Shown here: positions 28,656-37,787 of the stretch, piece by piece | How the letters are laid out: each line of letters starts with the position of its first letter | How positions within the stretch are numbered: position 1 is the stretch's first letter | IMG/VR virus record: IMGVR_UViG_3300020060_000002 | Coordinates: 1 to 58,299 of that record | Strand: one strand, 5' to 3' | Origin: a virus | DNA: 58,299 nt | Notes under the pieces: generated by a model | What the model was told of the DNA's origin: nothing | Seen by the model: the letters and a program-made list of their open reading frames with translations, nothing else | The model's database searches: none | Position numbers and translations under genes: made by a program

Positions 28656-29089
28656 TGGACGAGTGGACCCAGGCGTTCCGCGACGAGGAGCCGCCAACGC
28701 CGACCGTGTCGCCCACCGAGCTGGCGATCCTGGAGAACGTGGAGCAGGGGCTCGTCGAGATCGTCGGGCAGAACGACGCTGGCGAGCGCATCTACCGACT
28801 CACCGACGCGGGGCGAGCCCGCGCCCGACAGCTCCTCGACCACCCTGAGGCCGAACCGAAAGGCACGACAGTGAGCAACGAGACCAGCATCCGCGAGGCG
28901 GCCGACCTACTGGACGACGCGCTCGGGCCGCTCAATCAGGCGTTGTCGGCGCTCACGATGATCGCCGACAACTACCGACGGGCATCCGAGCAGCCGCCCG
29001 CGGAGCTAGCCAAGGCGGTGGGGGACGCGCAGGCGATTCAGCTGGCAGTGGCCGCCCTGCGTGACGACATGGAAGGTGTCGACCTGTGA
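28655..29089 (+). CDS. Hypothetical protein, winged-helix-like N-terminus
   Basis: 144 residues. Residues about 20-65 (SPTELAILENVEQGLVEIVG, then IYRLTDAGRARARQLL) resemble a small winged helix. After a short linker, the second half (SIREAADLLDDALGPLNQAL onward) is an all-helical bundle that has its own possible GTG start at 28871 with GAAAGG upstream. Two products from one frame are therefore possible. Function unknown. Confidence 0.68.
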   Translation: MDEWTQAFRDEEPPTPTVSPTELAILENVEQGLVEIVGQNDAGERIYRLTDAGRARARQLLDHPEAEPKGTTVSNETSIREAADLLDDALGPLNQALSALTMIADNYRRASEQPPAELAKAVGDAQAIQLAVAALRDDMEGVDL

Positions 29090-29727
29090 TCATCGGACTC
29101 GACACGCTGAGCTGGTTGATCGTCCTGGGGAATGCCAGCAGTGCCCTGCTCACCGGGCCACTGCTGATCGTGCTTCTTGGCCAGGATCGGGCGCCGCGCT
29201 ACCAGCAGTTCGGGTGGGTCCTTCTCCTGGCGGCACAGGGGCTCCTGATCCTGCTTGGCGTCAAGGCCGCACTGGCAGGGTTCGCGTGGGGGCCGCCGGT
29301 CATGATCGCCGTGGCCGTGCTCAACTGGACCCTGTGGGTGCGCTACCGACGCCAGCGAAGGGCACCAGTCGATCCAGCTAGCGAACACGCCCTGTCGGAG
29401 ATCGAGCAGGAGTTCCAGGATGCTCTCGACCGCCAACTCGGTCAGCGCGCCGAGTCCCCGAGTCGATCCGACGCGCCGAGCTGGAAGGAGGCTCCGGCGA
29501 TCACCAACCTGCTGCGTCGGATCGCCCCGGACGTGATGAGGGATGGCCGGGTGGCCATGGTCCCGGCTGTGCCGGGCCTTCACTCGGTTGGCTCGGCGCA
29601 GATTGGCCGACTCGCCAACATGTCGGCCGCCGTGGAACTGGCCGAGGACGCCATCGCCGCACTGAACCACCACGACCGGCCGGCGGCCCAGGAGCTACGC
29701 GAGCGACTCGAGGCGGCCAAACGATGA
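29086..29727 (+). CDS. Membrane protein, three helices
   Basis: 213 residues from GTG 29086 (GTGA overlap). Three membrane helices lie at about residues 8-30, 43-63 and 66-86. A charged cytoplasmic domain follows, with helices (EIEQEFQDALDRQLGQRAE, ELAEDAIAALNHHDRPAAQELRERL). The C-terminal helix-rich part may bind a partner. No family recognised. Confidence 0.72.
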   Translation: MIIGLDTLSWLIVLGNASSALLTGPLLIVLLGQDRAPRYQQFGWVLLLAAQGLLILLGVKAALAGFAWGPPVMIAVAVLNWTLWVRYRRQRRAPVDPASEHALSEIEQEFQDALDRQLGQRAESPSRSDAPSWKEAPAITNLLRRIAPDVMRDGRVAMVPAVPGLHSVGSAQIGRLANMSAAVELAEDAIAALNHHDRPAAQELRERLEAAKR

Positions 29728-30110
29728 GCACGATCGAGACATCCGACTCGCTTAAGTCGCTGCGCGAAGCACTCTGCCTTGCGCAGTCCGCGCTCAGTCT
29801 CTGGCGGCTGGATGGTGACCGACCTGTCGACCGGTCCGCCACGCTGGGCCGGCTCATCGCCGACATCGACAGGCAGCGTCCGCTCGGGCCAGACGGCAAG
29901 CACGGTGACCGACACACCGAGACGTGCGGCTGCGCGGTGCAGGTGTGTACCGCCTGCGCTGGATGCGGCCAGGTGGCCAACAGCGAGGACCGCGAGCCGT
30001 GGACGTTCTGGTTGGACCTGCCGCTGAAGTCGGCCGCCGCGGTGGCCCTGGGCCTGGTGCGTCCGGTCCCCTGTGACGGCTGTGGCGGGTCTGGCCAGGT
30101 GACGCGATGA
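29724..30110 (+). CDS. DnaJ-type zinc-cysteine small protein
   Basis: 128 residues. The N-terminal half is helical (SLKSLREALCLAQSALSLW). The C-terminal half has HTETCGCAVQVCTACAGCG and CDGCGGSGQV, which match the CxxCxGxG repeats of DnaJ-like zinc domains. Such domains occur alone in many actinophages; function unknown. It is coupled by overlaps to its neighbours. Confidence 0.75.
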   Translation: MSTIETSDSLKSLREALCLAQSALSLWRLDGDRPVDRSATLGRLIADIDRQRPLGPDGKHGDRHTETCGCAVQVCTACAGCGQVANSEDREPWTFWLDLPLKSAAAVALGLVRPVPCDGCGGSGQVTR

Positions 30111-30535
30111 GGCGTCAGGCCATTCCGCACGCCACTTGGGCGCTGGTCAACGGCGGTCGGATTCGGGTGCGGCACAACGCCGGCCATGTGCTCGAGATCG
30201 AGGTGGACGGCAACGGCGGGTTCCTCACCGACGGGAGCCACGATGCCGACTGGCAGGTGCAGCCGTCCGTGCGGCGACCGGAGTGGATCGACCACTATCC
30301 GGACCCGAGGGTGCCCGTGGACGCGAGCCGGTGGCTGGACCATCTGGCGGCGTCGGCGGCCATGATGATGTTGACGGCCGCACTGGTGCTCGGCGCCGTG
30401 CTGCTGGTCGCCGGAGGGGATGTGGCGGGCGGCGCGTGGATGTTGGGCTCCGGTGGGGTCGCGGCCCTGTCGCTCAGCTACACCCTGCGCCGCAAGACCG
30501 AACCCAGTCGTGACGAACAGAAGGAGTCAACGTGA
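30107..30535 (+). CDS. Membrane protein, two helices
   Basis: 142 residues. The first 80 residues are soluble and beta-rich (GGRIRVRHNAGHVLEIEVDG). Then come two membrane helices (AAMMMLTAALVLGAVLLVAGG and AWMLGSGGVAALSLSY) and a charged tail. Function unknown. Confidence 0.7.
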   Translation: MRRQAIPHATWALVNGGRIRVRHNAGHVLEIEVDGNGGFLTDGSHDADWQVQPSVRRPEWIDHYPDPRVPVDASRWLDHLAASAAMMMLTAALVLGAVLLVAGGDVAGGAWMLGSGGVAALSLSYTLRRKTEPSRDEQKEST

Positions 30536-31062
30536 ACGAGAAGGTCAACCCGGAGAGGGCACTCGGCGACGCGGGGGTAGCGCTGGGCCACGCGGTCAAG
30601 GCGGGACGCAAGCTGCCACAGTGGACAGAGGCCGACCTCGATCGTTGCTCACACGGCCGGCATTCGATCGACGACTGCGCCAGCTGTCCCCGCGGCTCGA
30701 GCGAGGGCAACCTGTTCCCCGAGCGGGGGATCGAGCGCACTCGGGAGGATGGCACCCGGGAGTGTTGCATCGGCACCACGGTCGCCGGCCGCACCATCTG
30801 GGTGGTCGTCCGTCGGCCGAATATCCAGCGGGACCTGCTCGACGACCTCCAGCGCGAGCCGGCGCTCAAGACGATCGCCGAGGCGCTGGACAAGGTGGCC
30901 GGCGTGCTGGCCCAGGCCGACGAGGCCCTGATGGCCATCCACCAGGACGCGACGATTCCCCAGCCGGCTGAGCTGTCCGGGTGGGCGCACGGCGTGCAGC
31001 AGGCGCGCTCGGCGATGCTGGTGGCCGTGTCCGAGATGACCGATGAGCTGAGGCGGCCGTGA
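30532..31062 (+). CDS. Hypothetical protein
   Basis: 176 residues from GTG 30532. It has a CSHGRHSIDDCASCPRG segment near residue 40 that could bind zinc, a beta strand (RTIWVVVRRP) and a long helical C-terminus (LKTIAEALDKVAGVLAQADEAL). No family recognised. The next gene starts after a 16-base gap. Confidence 0.7.
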   Translation: MNEKVNPERALGDAGVALGHAVKAGRKLPQWTEADLDRCSHGRHSIDDCASCPRGSSEGNLFPERGIERTREDGTRECCIGTTVAGRTIWVVVRRPNIQRDLLDDLQREPALKTIAEALDKVAGVLAQADEALMAIHQDATIPQPAELSGWAHGVQQARSAMLVAVSEMTDELRRP

Positions 31063-31078
31063 CGGGCGAAGGGCGATC

Positions 31079-31348
31079 ATGAGCGACTACGACACGAGGG
31101 ACCTGATCCGCGCTCGCTACCCGGCCACTTTCAGCGAGGCCGAGACCCGAATCAAGGACCGGCGATGCCGCTGTGGGAAGCACGCCGCCGAGCGACACAA
31201 GGACTGCCAGTGGCACGCGGCCACCAGCGCCGACTACGCCCGAGACCTCCAGGACATCCTCAAGACCGGACGCATGAGCTGGCGATCGTGGTGGCACGAC
31301 GGGGTCAGGCTGCTGCGACGGGAACTCGGCCGTCGGAGTGAGCGGTGA
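31079..31348 (+). CDS. Small Cys/His protein
   Basis: 89 residues from ATG 31079. It has CRCGKHAAERHKDCQWH in the middle, a likely zinc-binding cluster, and a basic helical C-terminus (WHDGVRLLRRELGRRSER). No family recognised. ATGA-type overlap with the next gene. Confidence 0.68.
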   Translation: MSDYDTRDLIRARYPATFSEAETRIKDRRCRCGKHAAERHKDCQWHAATSADYARDLQDILKTGRMSWRSWWHDGVRLLRRELGRRSER

Positions 31349-31746
31349 GCAAGACGCCGGTACCACTGGGCGAGCTGGTGCTTGACGCGGTCGCCGTGTA
31401 CCGCGCCACCAAGCTGCTCCAGCAGGATGACATCCCGCCGCTGCCCCACATCCGCGAGGAACTGATGCAGCGCTACGGGGCGAGTCCGTGGTCCGCACTG
31501 CTCGACTGCCCCTACTGCCTCAGTGTGTGGCTCGCCGGCGGGGCGGTGATCTTCCGGCGAGTCGCGCCGCGAGTCTGGCGCGTGCTCGCGCGGGTCCTGG
31601 CATCATCCGCCGTAGCAGGGGTGATCTCCGAGGTGCTCGATAGCTACCAGCCGGACGAGATCATCAAGGTGTTGGACGACGCCACTGAGAGTGTCGAGTC
31701 GGTCACCGCCACGCTGCACGACCTCACCGAGAAGATCGGCGAGTAG
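31345..31746 (+). CDS. DUF1360-like membrane protein
   Basis: 133 residues from GTG 31345. The DUF1360 pattern is visible: AVYRATKLLQQDDIPPLPHIREEL followed by CPYCLSVWLAGGAVI, where the CPYC pair precedes a membrane helix. A second hydrophobic stretch follows (VLARVLASSAVAGVISEVL). DUF1360 proteins are common in actinophages just before the portal gene; their role is unknown. Confidence 0.82.
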   Translation: MSKTPVPLGELVLDAVAVYRATKLLQQDDIPPLPHIREELMQRYGASPWSALLDCPYCLSVWLAGGAVIFRRVAPRVWRVLARVLASSAVAGVISEVLDSYQPDEIIKVLDDATESVESVTATLHDLTEKIGE

Positions 31747-31776
31747 GCAGGTCACACGGGAGGTAGCTCGTTAATC

Positions 31777-34700
31777 ATGGCAGCCACCACCCGCAAGTCA
31801 CCCCCCAAGAAGGCGGTCAAGCCGGCGCCCCCGATGCCCAGCTTGACCGCCTCCGGCGAACAGGTCGACCTCTCCGACAAGCAGCTCACCCAGAAGATCC
31901 ACCGCCAGCGCGCCCCCTGGCAGCAGCTCGCGTGGAACTACCGGGAGCTGATCGGCGAGCTGGGCTCCGGCATCGAGTACGAGGCGAACATCGTCTCCAA
32001 GGTGCACTACGTGGTGGGACAGGTGTCCGACGAGGACGAGCCCACCCTGCCGACGAGCGATGAGTACAAGCTTCCCGATCACGTACAGCGCGCCGCCCAG
32101 GAAGCCCTCGACGCCCTGCCGTTCCGCAACGGCTACGCCTTCACCGGGGTGCTGTCCACCTGCCTGCGCGTCACCGGCGAGGCGTGGCTGCACGGCCGCA
32201 CCGAGAAGCGCCGCGAGATCTGGAGCGTGCTGTCCTCCGACGAGGTGACCCCGGTCAACAACACGCTGGGGATCGTCGACATGCCCGGCACGCCGCCGCG
32301 GCCGGTCGACAAATCCAAGGAGGTGTTGCTACGCCTGTGGAAGCCGCATCCCCGGTGGAAGCGGCTCGCCGATTCCCCGCTGCGCAGGATGCTCGACACG
32401 TGCGAGGACATCGTCCTGATCGGCCGGGAGCTGCGTGCGGCCGCACGGTCCCGGGTGGCCGCCAACGGGATCTTGCTGGTGCCCAACGAGCTGTCGGTGG
32501 TGCGCAAGCCGGACGGCAGTAGCGACGACTTCCAGACCGAACTGGAAATGACCTTGCTCGCGCCGATCGCCAACGAGGGCGACGCGGGCGCGGTGGTGCC
32601 GGTGGTGCTCAAGGGACCGGCCGACCTGCTGGAGAAGGTCCGGCACATCACCCTCCAGCGCGAGGACGCACCCCAGCTGATCGAGAAGCTGGAGTCGGCC
32701 CTACGCCGCCTGCGCGAGGGCATGGACATGCCGCCCGACGCCGGGCAGTCGGTGGCCGACATGAACCACTGGTGCGTCGACACCGACACCGAGATTCTTA
32801 CCCGGCGTGGCTGGCTCACCGAGGGCCAGCTAGAGGTGGGGGACGTGGCGCTCACGCTCAACCACGACACCGGCCTGTCCGAGTGGGCACCCGTACTTGA
32901 CATCTACCGGGCCGACGTGCGCGCCGAGCCGATGACCGCGCTGCGCACCCGAAACCACGACAGCCTCACCACCGCAGGGCATCGGTGGCCCGTACTGCAC
33001 GGTGGCCGGCGGGACTGGACCACCACAGACCAGCTGACCAGCGGGCATGGCATCACGATGGCCGCACCATCTGCTGACCTGCCCGAGGTCGCGAAGTGGT
33101 CCGATGACCTGGTCGAGCTGGTCGCCTGGTTCTGGACCGAAGGCAGCTACCAGCCCACGCCGTGTATCGCCCAGTCGCATAGTCGCAACCCTGAGCGGGT
33201 GGCTCGCATCCGCGTGCTGCTGACCCGCATGTTCGGGCCGGCAAGTACGACGCTGCGCGGCACCGGATGGCCAGCCTGGCGCGAGAAGGTGCAGGCCAAT
33301 GCCGGTTCGTACGGCGGCCCGGTCACCGTGTTCTACCTCAACCAGTATGCGGCTGCCGAGCTGCGCGGGATTGCGCCGGACAAGCGCGTGGACCCGCACT
33401 GGGTGACTGAGCTGACCATGGCCCAGTTGGCGCTGTTCATCGACGTGTCCGGTCAGGGCGACGGCCAGCACTACCGGTCCGGCTCGGCCGACATGTGGCA
33501 GGCCCGTCCGGACGCGCTGGACGCCTACGAGCTGGCACTGATCCTCTCCGGCCGGACGGTTCGCCGGAGTGATGCCGGCCGCCGGGTTGGCGTGTGGCGC
33601 CAGTCCACCGCGCGTCCGGTTAAGGCCGCACTCCAGGCGGCCGGCGCTGGCGGGCGAGCCGAGATGCGTACTCGCTGGTACACGGGCACGGTGTGGTGCC
33701 CGGTGACCCGCAACGGGACGTGGTTTGCACGTCGTGGCGGCACCAGCTACTACACGGGCAACAGCGCCTGGTCGGTGAGCCAGGAGAACTGGAAGAACTA
33801 CCTCGAGCCGCACACCCGGCTGATCGTCGACTCCCTCACCGAGGCGTACCTGCGGCCCTCGCTGATGATGCCGGCCGGAAAGGGCGGGTGGGGCCTGAGC
33901 GAGGACGAGGCCGACCTCGTCCAGGTGTGGTACGACGCCGGCAACGTCACCGAGAACGCCAACCGCGCCATGGACGCCCGGGAGCTGTACGACCGCGGCG
34001 AGGTGGGGGGCGAGTACCTGCGGACCTCACACGGCGCCAGCAAGGGGGATGCGCCCACCGATGAGGAGATGCGGCGCATGATCACCTGGAAGGCGTCCCA
34101 GTCCATGTCGCCCGAGGTGGTGCAGGCCCTCATCGCCCAGGCCATCGGCGGGGATGGGGTGAGCGTCAACGGCCAGTCGACGCCGACACCGCGAGCGATC
34201 GAGGTCTCGCGACCCGAGTCGTCCGGCGAGACCACCAGCGGGGCGCCCACGTCCGGCACGTCGGGCACCCAGCCCACCCAGCCGGTCCCGAGCGGCGTGG
34301 TGGCTGCGGTAAATCCGCAGAGGGTACTCGATTCAGTGACGCTCCTGAGCGGTGATCGACTGGCCGAGATCGAGCGCGCCCTGCGCGACCGCCTGGTGGT
34401 GGCCGCCGACGACGCCCTGGTACGCGCCCTCGAGAAAGCCGGCTCTCGCGTCCGAGCATCGTTGCAACAGAAGGACAAGACCCTCGCCGCCGACGTGAAG
34501 GGCCTGGCCGCCGAGGACGTGTGCCCACTGGTGGGCCAGGCCCGGATCGCCGAACTCGGCATCCGGGAAGACACCCTGCTCGGGCGGGCGTTCGACTACC
34601 TGGCCAAGAAGTTCACCGCGTGGACCACGCAGGCGGTCCGGGATGTGGCGCGCACGGTCGCCGACCTCGCCGGCCTGACCCTGCCGCAGGTCGCCGCGCT

Positions 34701-35340
34701 GGTGAGCAAGCTCAGCGCGCGCATCCCAACGGCGTGGAAAACGCTGGAGGCCCGACTTCAAGCCCGTGCGCTGGATCGGCTGTACGGCCGCGGCGGGGAC
34801 GAGGAGCGCGGTGAGATCCCCGACACCATCGTCTCGCCCGGCGACATCCGGGCCGCCCTGTCGGAGATCGGTGGTGCGGCCGGCACCGATGGCGCGCAGG
34901 CCGGTGGGCTGGCGCTCGGCACGGACGTGACCGGGGTGATCGACGAGCAGGCCGATCGGGTCGGGTTCTCCTGGAAGTACGGGATCACCCCCCGCGAGCG
35001 CCAGTTCGAACCGCACCGCCAGCTCAACGGCCACCGGTTCGAGAGCTGGAGCGACGCGGGCCTGGCAACCAACGCGCAGACGGCCTGGGTGGGCACGCAC
35101 TACGCCCCCGGCGATCACGACGGTTGCCTCTGTGACTACGTGCCGACGTGGGCGATCCTGGAGACGTTCGGCACCATCGACCAGGAGATCGAGCCGGAGA
35201 ACGTTGGCTCGATCTCCGACCGGGTACTGGCCCAGCTGGACGACGCCGCCGGACGGCGTGGCACGCACGCCCAGCGCAACCGTGACGAGCGGGACCGGAT
35301 TTTGGCAGTCCAGCGCGAATGGATGGAGCTGACGACATGA
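31777..35340 (+). CDS. Portal protein fused to MuF-like domain, interrupted by an intein
   Basis: 1187 residues as translated; about 857 after splicing. Extein residues 1-332 and 663 to about 800 are an actinophage portal (MNHW then SAWSVSQENWKNYLEPHTRL and DSLTEAYLRP). After a Thr/Ser/Pro linker, residues about 845-1187 form a MuF-like head morphogenesis domain ending in WVGTHYAPGDHDGCLCDYVP. The portal forms the 12-subunit packaging and connector ring; MuF enters the capsid with it. The two are usually separate genes. Residues 333-662 are an intein (separate entry). GGGAGG lies upstream of the start. Confidence 0.93.
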   Translation: MAATTRKSPPKKAVKPAPPMPSLTASGEQVDLSDKQLTQKIHRQRAPWQQLAWNYRELIGELGSGIEYEANIVSKVHYVVGQVSDEDEPTLPTSDEYKLPDHVQRAAQEALDALPFRNGYAFTGVLSTCLRVTGEAWLHGRTEKRREIWSVLSSDEVTPVNNTLGIVDMPGTPPRPVDKSKEVLLRLWKPHPRWKRLADSPLRRMLDTCEDIVLIGRELRAAARSRVAANGILLVPNELSVVRKPDGSSDDFQTELEMTLLAPIANEGDAGAVVPVVLKGPADLLEKVRHITLQREDAPQLIEKLESALRRLREGMDMPPDAGQSVADMNHWCVDTDTEILTRRGWLTEGQLEVGDVALTLNHDTGLSEWAPVLDIYRADVRAEPMTALRTRNHDSLTTAGHRWPVLHGGRRDWTTTDQLTSGHGITMAAPSADLPEVAKWSDDLVELVAWFWTEGSYQPTPCIAQSHSRNPERVARIRVLLTRMFGPASTTLRGTGWPAWREKVQANAGSYGGPVTVFYLNQYAAAELRGIAPDKRVDPHWVTELTMAQLALFIDVSGQGDGQHYRSGSADMWQARPDALDAYELALILSGRTVRRSDAGRRVGVWRQSTARPVKAALQAAGAGGRAEMRTRWYTGTVWCPVTRNGTWFARRGGTSYYTGNSAWSVSQENWKNYLEPHTRLIVDSLTEAYLRPSLMMPAGKGGWGLSEDEADLVQVWYDAGNVTENANRAMDARELYDRGEVGGEYLRTSHGASKGDAPTDEEMRRMITWKASQSMSPEVVQALIAQAIGGDGVSVNGQSTPTPRAIEVSRPESSGETTSGAPTSGTSGTQPTQPVPSGVVAAVNPQRVLDSVTLLSGDRLAEIERALRDRLVVAADDALVRALEKAGSRVRASLQQKDKTLAADVKGLAAEDVCPLVGQARIAELGIREDTLLGRAFDYLAKKFTAWTTQAVRDVARTVADLAGLTLPQVAALVSKLSARIPTAWKTLEARLQARALDRLYGRGGDEERGEIPDTIVSPGDIRAALSEIGGAAGTDGAQAGGLALGTDVTGVIDEQADRVGFSWKYGITPRERQFEPHRQLNGHRFESWSDAGLATNAQTAWVGTHYAPGDHDGCLCDYVPTWAILETFGTIDQEIEPENVGSISDRVLAQLDDAAGRRGTHAQRNRDERDRILAVQREWMELTT
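32773..33762 (+). mobile_element. Intein with degenerate LAGLIDADG-type endonuclease in the portal
   Basis: 330 residues. It begins with Cys1 in CVDTDTEILTRRGW (Hint block A) and VGDVALTLNHDTG, has an NHDSLTTAGHRWPV block B with T..H, and ends VWCPVTRNGTWFARRGGTSY followed by YTGN; the next extein residue is Ser. The penultimate residue is Gly rather than His, as in several phage inteins. The middle carries LVELVAWFWTEGSYQ and LALFIDVSGQGDG, which look like the two LAGLIDADG helices, each with one acidic residue. The inserted point is the conserved NHW/SAW portal motif, a typical choice for homing elements. Confidence 0.9.
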
Positions 35341-37784
35341 CCGACGATGTTGAGAACTCCGGCATGATCGCGCTAATCCCCGCGGACCCCGGCAGGCTGG
35401 GGATTCCCGGCGGCGAGCCGGTCGACGCGCTGCACTGCACGCTCGTGTTTCTCGGCGACAGGGTGACCGAGTGGTCCGATGATCGTGTCCAAGCCTTGCG
35501 CTCGATGACGCAGCAGGCTGCACAGGCGCGCGGTCCGATCGATGCCCGCGTGTTCAGTCACAGCGTGTGGAATGCCGACCGGGCACCCAATCCGCAAGGC
35601 GAGCCAACCAAGCCGTGCTTGGTGTACCAACTTCGCGACCTCGATGGTCAGCTCCAAAGCCTGCGTGAGGTGATCGTCGATGGCGCCAGGACCGTCATGG
35701 GCGCGGACCTGCCGAAGCAGTGGGATCCGCACTTGCCGCATGTGGCGGCCGCCTACGACGAGACCGACGCAGGGAAGCTGCGTACCTCACCGGGTCCGGT
35801 CGTGCTGGCCACGTTGCGCCTGGCGATCGGCACCGAGGTGCACGACTTCCCGCTGACCGAAAACGTCGAGCTAGCTCACGATGAAGGGAAGATGATGGCC
35901 AAGCCCGCACAGGCGGCGGCGCCCGAGGCGGGCGCGCCGGAAGTCACCGTTGACGAGGACACCGGCAAGCTCGAGCTGCACTGGCCCGTGCTGGTCATCG
36001 AGGGGATGCGCACTGGCGACGGCCGGTTCATCCCGCTGGGCTCGCTCGGGCACCGCGGCCTACCCCTGCCGGTGTCCGGCCAGATCAAGACCGACGAGGG
36101 CCACAAGGGCGCCGAGGTGTTCGGGTCCATCACCAAGCTGGAGCGCCACGAGGGGCCGACCGTCACGTCCAAGGAGACGGGCAAGCCGTTCCTCGAGGGC
36201 ACTGCGGTATGGGAGGCGTGGGGCGAGGGCAACGCCGAGAGCGAGCCGGGAAAGCTGGCGATGGACGGCTACCTGCGCGGTAACTCCGCGGACCTCGCCG
36301 ACACCACATCGGTGGAGGAGCTCGCCGACGAGGACGGCAAGACCACGGTGGAGTTGCGCGGCGGGAAGATAGCCGGTACCACCCTGGTTCCGGTCCCCGC
36401 GTTCGCCGACGGCTACGTGGAGGTCAACGGCGAGCGGGTCGAGTCCACCCCGGCCACCGAGGCGCTGGTCGCCGCTGTCTCGCCGGCCGACGCGTGGACG
36501 ATCGTCGATCTCCCGCCCGAGGAGGCCGTCACCGCATCCGGCGAGGAGCCGTTCAGGCCGTCGCTGTCGTTGTTCCAGCCGCGCCAGCTTCGGGGTATCA
36601 CTCCTCTGACGGTTGAGCAGCAGGCCGACGGCACCTATGCGGTGTACGGCCACGCCGCAGACTTCGCGCGCCCGCACATCTCGTTCACCGGCCGGCGAGT
36701 GCTGGCCCGGCCAAGCCCGTCGCGCTACGTCAAGGGGTTCAACACGGGCGCGCTGCGCGTGCTCGACGACGACGGCACGGAAAGGGTCGCGGCGGTGGGC
36801 CGGCTCACCTACGGGGATGGGCACGCCGACCTGTCGCTGGATCACGTGTCGGCCAAGAAGGTCTACGACGATCCCGATCGGGCGTGGGCGTGGGTGCAGG
36901 CGAGCGACGACGCGTACGGCATCCAGGTCAACGGCGTGATCATCCCCGGCACGCCGGACGAGCGGGTGACCAAGGCCCTCGCGCATCCGGTGTCTGGCGA
37001 CTGGCGGCCCATCGACGGGCAGCTGGAGCTGGTGGCCGCGTGCTGCGTCAACACCGCCGGCATCCCCGTCCCCCGTCAGCTGGTGGCCTCAGGTCAGGTC
37101 ATGGCGCTGGTCGCGGCCGGCGCGGTGGCGCCCGCGCAGGACAACCCTCTAGTGCTGGCGCAGTCCATCGCCGCGCGGGTGGTCGAGCAGATCAACGAGC
37201 AGATGAGTGGCGTACTCAACGCGTTGGGCGAGAAGCTCGGCACCAAGCTGGGGATCGTGCTCAACGAGGACGCGTTCAAGGAGCCCGACCCGCTCGAGGT
37301 CAAGCACGCCGCGCTGGCCACCCAGTTCACGCAGGCGTCGCTGATCGACGAGTTGATGGCTGAGCACCTTGTCCATGGCATGACCGGCTGGCAGCTCAAC
37401 CTCGTCGAGACCAGGGGTGCGCTTGGACTTGCCGACCGTGGCCTACTCAACGAGCTGACCGCGTGGCACCGAACCGACGTGGCAGCCGAGCAGGAGTTCT
37501 CCCACGATGTGACCTGGCTCGTCGATCTCGAAGAGCGCGGCGAGCTGGCCAACTGGGTGTCCAAGGCCGGTGGCCTCCCGTCCTACATCAAGCGCATCGA
37601 GAAGCACCTGATCGGCAAGGGCATGACCGAGTCCCAGGCCATCGCCACCGCGGTCAACGCGGCCAAGAAGATGTGCACATCCGGGGACCTGAACTTCCCG
37701 GGGTCCCAGCAGGTCAACCCGGGCAGCAAGGCTGAGGCGTGCGCCGCGGTCGCCCAGTGGAACGCCAAGAAGGCGCAGGCGTAA
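35337..37784 (+). CDS. 2H phosphodiesterase-like domain fused to prohead protease
   Basis: 815 residues. Residues about 8-170 resemble the 2H phosphoesterase/RNA ligase fold: HCTLVFLGD supplies the first HxT, but the second motif is HVA (PHLPHVAAAYD), so the second Ser/Thr is missing. Residues about 205-360 look like the capsid maturation protease (LHWPVLVIEGMRTGDGRFIP, LPLPVSGQIKTDEGHKGAEVFG). The C-terminus (SYIKRIEKHLIGKGMTESQAI, MCTSGDLNFPGSQQVN) is a domain often appended to actinophage proteases. The protease cleaves scaffold and capsid during head maturation. The start is ATG 35337, overlapping the portal stop by 4 bases. Confidence 0.85.
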   Translation: MTDDVENSGMIALIPADPGRLGIPGGEPVDALHCTLVFLGDRVTEWSDDRVQALRSMTQQAAQARGPIDARVFSHSVWNADRAPNPQGEPTKPCLVYQLRDLDGQLQSLREVIVDGARTVMGADLPKQWDPHLPHVAAAYDETDAGKLRTSPGPVVLATLRLAIGTEVHDFPLTENVELAHDEGKMMAKPAQAAAPEAGAPEVTVDEDTGKLELHWPVLVIEGMRTGDGRFIPLGSLGHRGLPLPVSGQIKTDEGHKGAEVFGSITKLERHEGPTVTSKETGKPFLEGTAVWEAWGEGNAESEPGKLAMDGYLRGNSADLADTTSVEELADEDGKTTVELRGGKIAGTTLVPVPAFADGYVEVNGERVESTPATEALVAAVSPADAWTIVDLPPEEAVTASGEEPFRPSLSLFQPRQLRGITPLTVEQQADGTYAVYGHAADFARPHISFTGRRVLARPSPSRYVKGFNTGALRVLDDDGTERVAAVGRLTYGDGHADLSLDHVSAKKVYDDPDRAWAWVQASDDAYGIQVNGVIIPGTPDERVTKALAHPVSGDWRPIDGQLELVAACCVNTAGIPVPRQLVASGQVMALVAAGAVAPAQDNPLVLAQSIAARVVEQINEQMSGVLNALGEKLGTKLGIVLNEDAFKEPDPLEVKHAALATQFTQASLIDELMAEHLVHGMTGWQLNLVETRGALGLADRGLLNELTAWHRTDVAAEQEFSHDVTWLVDLEERGELANWVSKAGGLPSYIKRIEKHLIGKGMTESQAIATAVNAAKKMCTSGDLNFPGSQQVNPGSKAEACAAVAQWNAKKAQA

Positions 37785-37787
37785 CCA

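Noticed and set aside
34333-35523. 396-codon minus-strand ORF opposite the portal-MuF end
   Set aside because: Antisense shadow of well supported coding sequence; no ribosome site or family pattern.
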